64,000 nt of DNA from Dermatemys mawii (Eukaryota; Chordata; Testudines; Dermatemydidae), in contig ML677334.1 in the NCBI GenBank assembly GCA_007922305.1, positions 60,118,858 through 60,182,857 on the forward strand. Reading direction: 5' to 3'. Shown piece after piece: positions 56,355 through 64,000 of the stretch (positions within the stretch are counted from its first letter, which is position 1; each line of letters starts with the position of its first letter). Below the pieces are notes generated by a model. It did no database searches. It saw only the letters and a list, made by a program, of their open reading frames with translations, and was not told the DNA's origin. Both the position numbers and the translations under genes were made by a program.

Positions 56355-57406
56355 TGGCTTGTCCACATGGAATCTTAGTGTGTGGCAAGCTGGGGTATAA
56401 ATGTACAGCTGATTAGCCTGCCACGTGCTAATTGGTCAAATGGCTCCTGCTAACTCAGACTAAAATTCCCTAATGTGCTTTCACAGAATCATAAAAATGT
56501 AGGACTGGAAGGGAGCTCAAGAAGTCAAGTCCAGCCTCCTGCACTGTAGCAGGACCAAGTAAACCTGGACCATCGCTGACAGATGTTTGTCCAATCTGTT
56601 TTTTAAAACTTCCAAATATGGGGATTCCACAACCTCTCTTGGAAGCCTATTCCAGAGCTTAACTACCCTTATAATTAGATTTTCCTAATATCTAACCTAA
56701 ATATCTTTTACTGCAGATTAAGCTCATTAATTCTTGTCCTACTTTCAGTGGACATGGAGAGCAATTGATCGCTGTTCTCTTTATAGTAGCCCTTAACATA
56801 TTTGAAGAGTGTTATCAGGTCCCCCTTCAGTCTTCTTTTTTCAAGATTAAAGATGCTATTTTTTAAATCTTTCCTCATAGGTCGGGCTTTCTAAATCTCT
56901 TATCATTTTGTTGCTCTGCTCTGGATTGTCTCCAGTGTGTCCACGTTTTCTAAAATGGGGCAGCCAGAATTGGACCCAGCACTCTAGCTGAAGCCTCACC
57001 AGTGCTGAGTGGAGCAGCACAGTTACCTCCCATGTCTTACATATGACACTCCTGTTCATATATCTCAGACTCTTAGTCTTTTTCACAGCTGCATCACATT
57101 GCTGACTCTTAGTCAATTTGTGATCCACTATAACCTCCAGATCCTATACAACAGTACTACAAACTAGCCAGTTATTCCTCATATTGTAGTTGTGCTTCTG
57201 ATTTTCCCCTTCTAAATTAAGTACTTTGCATTTTGTCTTTAGTGAATTTCATCCTGCTGAATTCAGATCAATTCTCCAATTTATGAAGGTTCTTTTGAAT
57301 TCTAATCCTGTTGTCGAGAGTGCTTGCAACCCCTTCCAAGTTGGTGTCATCTGCAAATTTTATGGACATGCTCTTTATTCCATTATCCAAGTCATTTATT
57401 AAAATA

Positions 57407-57788
57407 CAGTGGAGCCCCGCTATAACGCGACAAATGGAATCCAAGAAATCCCATCGCGCTAAATGCGGGGTCGCGTTATAGCGGGGTCTCACACGCCGGC
57501 AAGTGGGGGCTGCGGCTTCTCTCCCCGTTGCCCAGCTGGGGAGAGAAGCTGCAGCTCCGTGCTTGCCGCGGACAGAGAACTTCGAGGCTGCAGATTGCAG
57601 CCCCAGAGTTCTCTGTGGAAGCCGCTGCTCCCCGCCTGCCAGGACAGGGGACATCAGCGCCTGCAGCCCTGGAGTCCCCTGCCCCCGCGCCTGCTGGGGA
57701 TAGAGAATAAGGATTTGGGAGCCACAGTATAATCACGCAATGTCCGGATTCGCATTATACTGGGGCGCGTTATACCAGGGCTCCACTG
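57407..57788. mobile_element. TA-flanked (Tc1/pogo-type) MITE nested in the CR1
   Basis: Terminal repeats CAGTGGAGCCCCGCTATAAC at the left and, on the complement of the right end, CAGTGGAGCCCTGGTATAAC. TA flanks both sides (57405-57406, 57789-57790). CAGT ends plus a TA target fit the pogo/Tigger branch of Tc1/mariner. It is GC-rich, and its ORFs on both strands are composition artefacts. Confidence 0.88.
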
Positions 57789-59745
57789 TATTGGATAATG
57801 CCAGACCCAGGACTTACCCCTGTGGGATCTCACTATATATGTCTTCCCTGTTTAACAACGATATGTTTTTTTCAACCAGTTGTTCACCCACCTTATGGTA
57901 ATTCCATCTAGACCACATTTTCCTAGTTTGCTTATAAGAATGTCATGTGGGATTGTGTCAAAAGCCTTACTAGCATCAAGATATATCTACTGCTTTCCTC
58001 CCTAAACAATAGGCCAGAAATCTTGTCAAAAAAGGAAATTAGATTGGTTTGGCATGATTTGTTTTTGACAAATCTGTACTGGCTAGTCCTTGTAACCTTA
58101 TTGTGCTCCAAGTGCTTATAAATTGATTGTTTAAAAATTTGTTGCAGTATCTCCTAGGTATTGAAGTTGGGCTGACCAGTCTATAGTTCCTCGGGTCCTC
58201 TTTGTTTCACTTTTTAAAGATGGATACTTAGTTTACCTTTCTCCAGTCTTTTGGGACCTCACACATCCTTCAGGAGTTCTCAAAGATCATTGCTAACAGT
58301 TCTGAGATTCCTTAAGTACCCAAGGATGAATTTCATCAGGCCCTGCTGACTTGAATTACGTCTAACTTATTTAAAGATTCTTGTTTTTTCCCTATTTTTC
58401 CTTCCCCTTTGTTGTTAATACTAAATGTGTTGCGTATCTGGACACCATGAATCTTTTTAGGGATGACTGAAGAAAAATAGGCATTAAACATTCAACTGTC
58501 TTAGTGTCACCTATTATTAGCTCTCCTTCCCTGATAAGTAGAATAGCTACACTTTGCTTCCTTCCATCTTGCTCATGCTTCTAATGAATTTAAAGAATCT
58601 CTTCTTATTGCCTTTTATGTTTTTTGCTAGATGTAACTCATTTTGTCCCTTAGTGTTTCTGGTTTTGTTCCTGCATGTTTGTTGTATTCTTTTATACTCC
58701 TCCTTAGCAGTTTGTCCATGTTTCCACTCTTTGTTGGATTCCTTTTTGATTTTCAGGTCATTTAAAGAGCTCCCAATAGAGCCATACTGATCTGTTACTA
58801 TTCTTCTTCTATTTCTTTCACATTGGGATAGCTGGCAGTTGTGCCTTTAATACTGTTTTCTTGAGAAACTGCCCTCTCTCCTGTACTCCTTTTCCCCTTA
58901 GATTTTCTTCACATGGAACCTTACCTGTCAATTTTCTGAGTTTGTTAAAGTCTGATTTTTTTAAAGCCTATTATTCTTAGTCTGCTGCTTTCATTCTTTC
59001 CTTTCCTTAGAATCATGAAATCTATCATGACAGGAGAATGGAAGTATTAGTATATAAGCTAATGATCACGATTACCAAAATTGCCTTTCTCCTTCCGATT
59101 CGCTACCGATTCCTCCCTGTTGGTTAGAATCAAGTCTAAAATGACTATCCCCCTGGTTACTGCCTCCACTTTCTGGAACAAAAAGTTGTCTTGAGTACAT
59201 TCCAAGAGCTTCCTGGAAATTTTATGTTTTGCTGTATTATTTTTCCAACAGATACTTAGGAAATTAAATTCCCCTATTACTACTAGGTCTTGTGTTTTGA
59301 GTATTTGTGTTGTTTGTCATTCACATCCTCTTTCTGATTTGGTGGTCTATAATAGATGCCTACCATGACATCACCCCTGTTTTTTATCCCTTTTATGTTT
59401 TCCCTGGGACTTTCAGCTGGTCTGCCTTCCATCTCCTTCTAGGCCTAAGAACAAGTGTTTGCATTCTTGATATATAATGCAACATCTCCTCCCTTTTTAT
59501 CCTGCCTCTCCTTCCTGAACCAAGCTATAGCAATATTCCAGGCACAAGACTTATCCCACTAAGTCTCTGTAATGCCAATTAAGTCATCACTGAGCTTATA
59601 TACTAATACTTCCATTCTCCTGTCATTTGTGCACAGACTTCTAAAATGTTGGGCAGATTTTCCCCACTAATTTCTTTCTTGTTGCTCCTATGACACTATT
59701 CAAATTTTCCATGTCCCCGCCAACATCTCTGTTAAGATCACCCTT

Positions 59746-59759
59746 TTTTTTTTTTTTTA
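59746..59759. repeat. Poly(T) tract inside the CR1 remnant
   Basis: A run of T within the minus-strand CR1. It may be replication slippage or the trace of a lost small insertion. Confidence 0.6.
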
Positions 59760-59999
59760 ATACTTGCCTGTGGGTTTTTGTCACTTGCCCCTTTTAAAGC
59801 CCTCCTCAATAGATTGGCAAGTCAATGCATGAAGATGCTCTTCCCCTTCTTTGCCAGGTGGACCCCATCTGCTTTGACCTACTGCTATTTTTTATGGAAC
59901 TTTGAGAATGTAGTAGCAGTGTCCACATAACAATTTAGTGTGAAGCAGGCTAGTGCACTGTACATTCAGACGCTATGTCTTCCTGTGGACAAGCTCTTA

Positions 60000-60107
60000 G
60001 ATATAGAATAGTGTTAGGGCTCCTCTAAGAGAAAATACATTGTTAGAAAACATGTTAACAAACATAATATTAAATGGTATGGCTTTAGACCTTAGTGTAG
60101 ACAAGGA
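60000..60107. mobile_element. Right end of a further Harbinger-like MITE
   Basis: The segment ends CTTAGTGTAGACAAGG, a typical right end, and contains 'aaaacatgttaacaaacataatattaaa', as in the 37229 family. The left end was not found; it adjoins the TTA of the outer MITE. Confidence 0.45.
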
Positions 60108-63100
60108 CAGTCATGTTTGAAAACCCTAGCTAACCCTAACTAACATCTTTTAAAAAACAACTGCCCTTGTCCAGTGTCCCATACTGTTTTAACTTGAGGT
60201 TCCCAACTAGCCTCTGAAGTTGCATCTTGATAGAATAAGGCAGAGGAGTTGACACATTTGCTGCTGCTGTTTGAGATGGTAAACTGCAAGGCTGTTTCAG
60301 TATAGTTAGCCCCATGTTCTCAAAAATCAAGGGTCAGGCCCCTCAAAATCATGAGAGTGGCTTTAAAAATGAGATATTTTAAAAAGACTACATTTTGGAT
60401 ATCTTTTATTTACTTTATGGTTTTTGAACCTTTTGGTTACACTCGGGTCACATTCTCAAACTTTTCTCTGCAAGCCTGTGGATGGAAGATTACTTTTAAA
60501 CAAAACATGAAAGCTGAGCTTCTCATGTATTCATATGACTTCAGAAGCTGAGGCTTTAAGAAATACAGTATATCAAATATCTTGAAACTCACGATGAAAT
60601 TGCAAGATCTGGCAATGCTGTTCATTTTTGTTTATATCTTTGAAAGAAACAAGGAAATTGAAATCAAAACGCATGTTAATGTAACTTTAAGGTATACACT
60701 GTGTAAAGGGGTGTAGGTGTTGCCTTACCCAGTAGGAGCTCTTGGGGGCAGACACAACTGATTTTGGAAGAATTGGGGGAGTTCAGATTGGATTGGTTCC
60801 CGCTGCACCCTTTGAAAGAGTGGCTGGCACAGCAGGTTAAGTCTCCCTCCTCGCATTGTCATGGAAGGCTTGTCATCATCTAGCAATACACACTGCAACA
60901 CACACAAGTTCGGCAATGATAAGGTAACAGTTCTCATACCAACATTAGCTTACTTTAAAGTGACTATAATTACAACAGTTTGTAGCCCAAATAATAATCA
61001 GGAATACTTATATATAAGCAGTGTGCTTGTTACCATTGCTACCAGCAGTACCATAACATTTTAATTTCCTGACTTGATTGTCTAGATTTGCAACCTTAAT
61101 GTTGCATGAATGTTGCAGCTTTTTCTCATTAAATAGAAATACAGATGTGGTTTTATTTTCCATGTGTGTACATGCTAAATTTGTATCTGTTCTTTTTTCT
61201 ATTATTTTTTAAATGCTAAAGCTCAATAAAATAATGTTAGCACAATAAAAAATTAAGTGCTGTCTTTTTTTAAAAAAAAAAAAGCAAAGAGAGCAAAGAG
61301 GTAAACCTATAATGGGGTCTCTTCTCTTTAATCTTGCAGTATATCATTGCAAGCACTGAATCTAGACATTTTAATGCATAGTAAAGCAAATGCTGAAATT
61401 AATAAATTTCAGAATATCATATAGTATTTAGCACAGGTAAAGATGGTCACATCTTTGTTTATAGCTCAATATTTTTTGTTTATAAACACTCCTCTGCCCC
61501 TTATTCTATTTGTTATTGAAAACCACATCATTCAAGGCTGTCAGTAAAACTGGCCTCCTGAGCCAGCTGATCATGTGATTTGTCTCCCTCCCTCATGATC
61601 AGCCTGTCTCTCTGCACACACTGTTCAGTAAACAAACTTCAGAGAACCAGCCCAAGCTGGTTCAGAGCAGCCAGTTCATTCACACAGAGCTCTTGGAAAG
61701 TGATGCTTTTGCGCAGTCTTGACGTATTGGCTCAGGAGGGCGGAGACGTTAGTATTTATGTTTTCATTAATGCTTTTTATAGCTATGAGCCAGCTGTATC
61801 TGGTTAACATTAGCATGGGACATTTATTAGCATGCAGACTTCTTACGCAGGAAAAAGGGCTTCTGATGGAAACAGAGTTGTTACTCATGGTGTTCATGGC
61901 TGTGTTTACATGAAAATTGTTTGTGCTGTCATAGAATATATATTAGAACAGCATGCGTCTCTTTAATGAACTAGAACTCTCCAGGATCCAAGGGGACTGT
62001 GTATAAAACTTTAACATAGCAAAACACAAGACTTACAGAATTCAATTACATTTTTATAAACAATGCACTTAGTTGTTATTTTAAATAAGGCTCAGCTAGT
62101 ATGCAGCTGCATAAAGCATTTTCTCTTTGGCATTTAAAATGAGTTAGGGATATAGCCTATTCCTGCAAGTCTTGAATACGTCAGTCTGGACTGCCGATTT
62201 AGTTGCTTTGCATTGATTCAAATGACTGGCTATTAATAACCAAGGATTTTTGGGTAACAGCTTAATTATCCTTTCCAGTTTCTCTCTTTTTTTTTTTTTT
62301 ACTTTTCCTTACTGTTCCTCTGAAAGAGAACTTGTCAGAAAGCTACTTAGAGAGAGAGGAACCAAGAGGGTAAGAAATGCTGTCCTTGGAACACAGCTGA
62401 GGTGGTCTCTTGACAATCCTGTCAACACAATCTCTCCCTGCTGTAATTAAGGGTCGCCCACCAGGTCTGACAAATCTGCTCAGCCAGATTACATCACAGA
62501 AACCCAAAGAAGTAATAAGAAATTTTGTTTCTGCTCTGCCTGCCATTTCTGTCGGAGATGTGGAATTAACACTGTCCCTTCTACAAGCTAACCTAGCAGT
62601 CCTAACAGTTAATCTCACCCCAGCATCTCCCTCCTAAGAAAGGCAGGCCTATTGCTGCTCTCAAGGCTATAGCTGCTGTACTTCCACTCCCTCACAGTCA
62701 CTCTGCCTCCATTCACAGGAAATCTGAAAGGTTTTTTTTGAGGGAGAATACAGAAAACTGGTAGGCTATGGTGAAAGGGCTTTAGCATGACTTTCCATTC
62801 CTCTCAATTCCATTACAGGTGTAAGAATTGCCCCAAATGCTAGTTGTGAGAAATAGAGTTTTCAGAGTCAAGGGGGCCTCAGAAGGTTCACTGTAATTGT
62901 TTATATGTACAAAAACATCCGTCTTCTCAGAATACAGCTCACTACATCAGCCATCATCACATAGGAGCTACACTTCACTGTGGAACGGAAGTCTGATAAT
63001 GCTATACCTTTTCACCCCACAAACAGTGCCCTTATTAAAAGCTGTTTGGCAGATCCTTTGGCCTAATTTATACTGTCCATTCCCAAAACTGAACTATACT

Positions 63101-64000
63101 TTCTGTAACTAAGGCAAAAATCTGGTTCTCTCCTAAGATCGAATCATTGGTAATCTCCTGTTGAGATACATTTTCTCCACTCATTGAAGACCATTACCTT
63201 GTCAAAAGAAAATGAACAATATATGTTCCTTACATACAGCGTGTGCCCAGAAGATATAGTTGGGAAATCATCCTGATTTTCCGACGGAATAGCCCCATAT
63301 GGTCCTGTTACACTTGTGCTGTGGCTTAAGGCTTGTTCATCTCTCAGCTTGTGAAATGGCTAGCCATATGGTGGCTAAAAGATCCTTTTGATTATGTTCT
63401 TGGGCAAAAGGGGAGTTGATATAGTCATCCTCCATGCTATTTTACAGACCCCTTAGATCAAGCATGAATCACTTAAGTTGGGCTAGAACATTTTAGACTA
63501 TCATCTTGCTGATTCTGGGTGCCAAGATGGAGGAACACTTTTGATAGACCTTGTTCACATTCATCTCAGACTTCATTTCCTTTCTTTTGTAGCCATTTCT
63601 TAAATCCTAGGAAAACTTTTTGTTCTGATGGAATCTTAGTCTTCTGTACATATGTCCTTCGGTCCCAATCCTCCATAATTTGATCTCGTGTTGTCCTATA
63701 TGCGCTCATGCTGGGAGGCATTTCTTCAGCAGCTAAAGATACTAGCAATAACACTGTGGCATGAGCAGTTAAAGCTTTCTGCAAAGATGTTTTCTCCGCC
63801 AATGAAGTTGATGTTTTCACTCAAGAAGATCTGGGACGTAAGCAGCATATTACTAGATTGGAAAAGTTTGATTTCTTTTGAAATTGGTGCAAGTTCTGTT
63901 TGATCCAACACTTGTTCCCTAGATCACACCACTGATTTATGCAAAGACCCAGAGTCTATCCTCAGAATTCATGCTTCAGTGAAATCTGAGAGTGAGTCTA
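60108..64000. other. Downstream intronic sequence, mostly unassigned
   Basis: A low-complexity A/T stretch lies at about 61266-61280 and a poly(T) run at about 62288-62300. An 84-codon minus-strand ORF (63820-63566) has charged, protein-like composition but no recognised domain. No SPIDR exon with a matching phase was found. Confidence 0.35.

Larger units (their letters stand above)
56484..59895 (-). pseudogene. CR1 LINE, minus strand, long but decayed
   Basis: The 3' tail is at low coordinates (complement ...ttttatgattctg). Minus-strand translation gives the ORF2 C-terminus (QQCDAAVKKTKSLRYMNRS, LVRLQLECWVQFWLPHFRK, 57128-56856), then the reverse transcriptase active site KFADDTNLE (57360-57340) and, past a nested MITE, PQG-VLG and FDTI/SKAF motifs. 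Further up are endonuclease motifs: [11 protein letters not shown] (about 59283-59231) and GDVMVGIYYRPP (59378-59341). Both ORF2 domains are therefore present, about 3 kb without the nested MITE, but many stops and shifts break them. The 5' end is truncated; that boundary is approximate. Confidence 0.85.
56355..59996. mobile_element. Outer Harbinger-like MITE of a three-level nest
   Basis: Left TGGCTTGTCCACATGGAA and complement of right GAGCTTGTCCACAGGAAG are inverted repeats, flanked by TTA on both sides (56352-56354, 59997-59999). The MITE's own sequence is only 56355-56483 and about 59896-59996; everything between is a CR1 insertion. Confidence 0.75.

Noticed and set aside
57463..57736. 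Four overlapping GC-rich ORFs
   Set aside because: They are inside the TA-flanked MITE and are composition artefacts on both strands.
62350..62640. Possible exon around 62410-62637
   Set aside because: No SPIDR-like residues, and no consistent splice sites in the phase left by the exon at 42883.
1..64000. CRISPR arrays, bacterial operons, rRNA or intact tRNA genes
   Set aside because: No regularly spaced direct repeats, no Shine-Dalgarno-linked gene runs and no complete cloverleaf were seen; the tRNA-like motifs at 28.5-28.9 kb are SINE-type.

Overview
The window is vertebrate nuclear DNA: two spliced exons, very large introns and a dense layer of interspersed repeats, with no operons or ribosome binding sites. 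The repeat mix (an intact Penelope-like element with a GIY-YIG domain, a full-length PIF/Harbinger element, CR1-clade LINEs, an R2-like LINE remnant, MIR-type SINEs and many Harbinger-like and hAT MITEs) points to a non-avian reptile, most likely a turtle. The species call is inference.

Host gene. The only host coding sequence recognised is two consecutive plus-strand exons (40183-40393 and 42609-42883) that resemble the middle of SPIDR, the scaffold protein for RAD51/BLM homologous recombination. Splice sites and codon phases agree. Nearly everything else is intron of this gene: about 40 kb upstream, 2.2 kb between the exons and about 21 kb downstream.

Layout. 272-3207: full-length Harbinger element with a broken transposase and a broken Myb/SANT-like gene. 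7.7-9.8 kb: a hairpin MITE, a MITE split by a hAT MITE, and an internally deleted relative of the first Harbinger in reverse orientation. 10.6 and 13.9 kb: inverted pairs of Penelope tails. 15-17 kb: a possible solo LTR, a MIR split by a MITE, and an L2-like remnant. 18-20 kb: two MITEs. 22.85-26.17 kb: a complete Penelope-like element with an intact ORF, identical flanking repeats and a 12-bp target duplication. 28-39 kb: hAT pieces, tRNA-like motifs, two copies of a hairpin-rich MITE, a C-rich repeat and MIRs. 40-43.6 kb: the exons with repeats between and after them. 47-51 kb: two MITEs each split by a hAT element with a perfect 8-bp duplication, an R2-like LINE remnant and a third hAT. 52.3-54.1 kb: a plus-strand CR1-clade LINE. 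56.36-60.0 kb: a three-level nest (Harbinger-like MITE, minus-strand CR1, Tc1/pogo-type MITE). 60.1-64 kb: mostly unassigned.

How the parts relate. Insertion order can be read directly from the nesting. MIRs are oldest and are cut by Harbinger-like MITEs; those are cut by hAT elements or CR1; and one TA-flanked MITE cuts the CR1. The Penelope insertion looks youngest and is the only element here that still appears able to encode its own protein. No coordinated non-transposon system, CRISPR array or new host operon was found.
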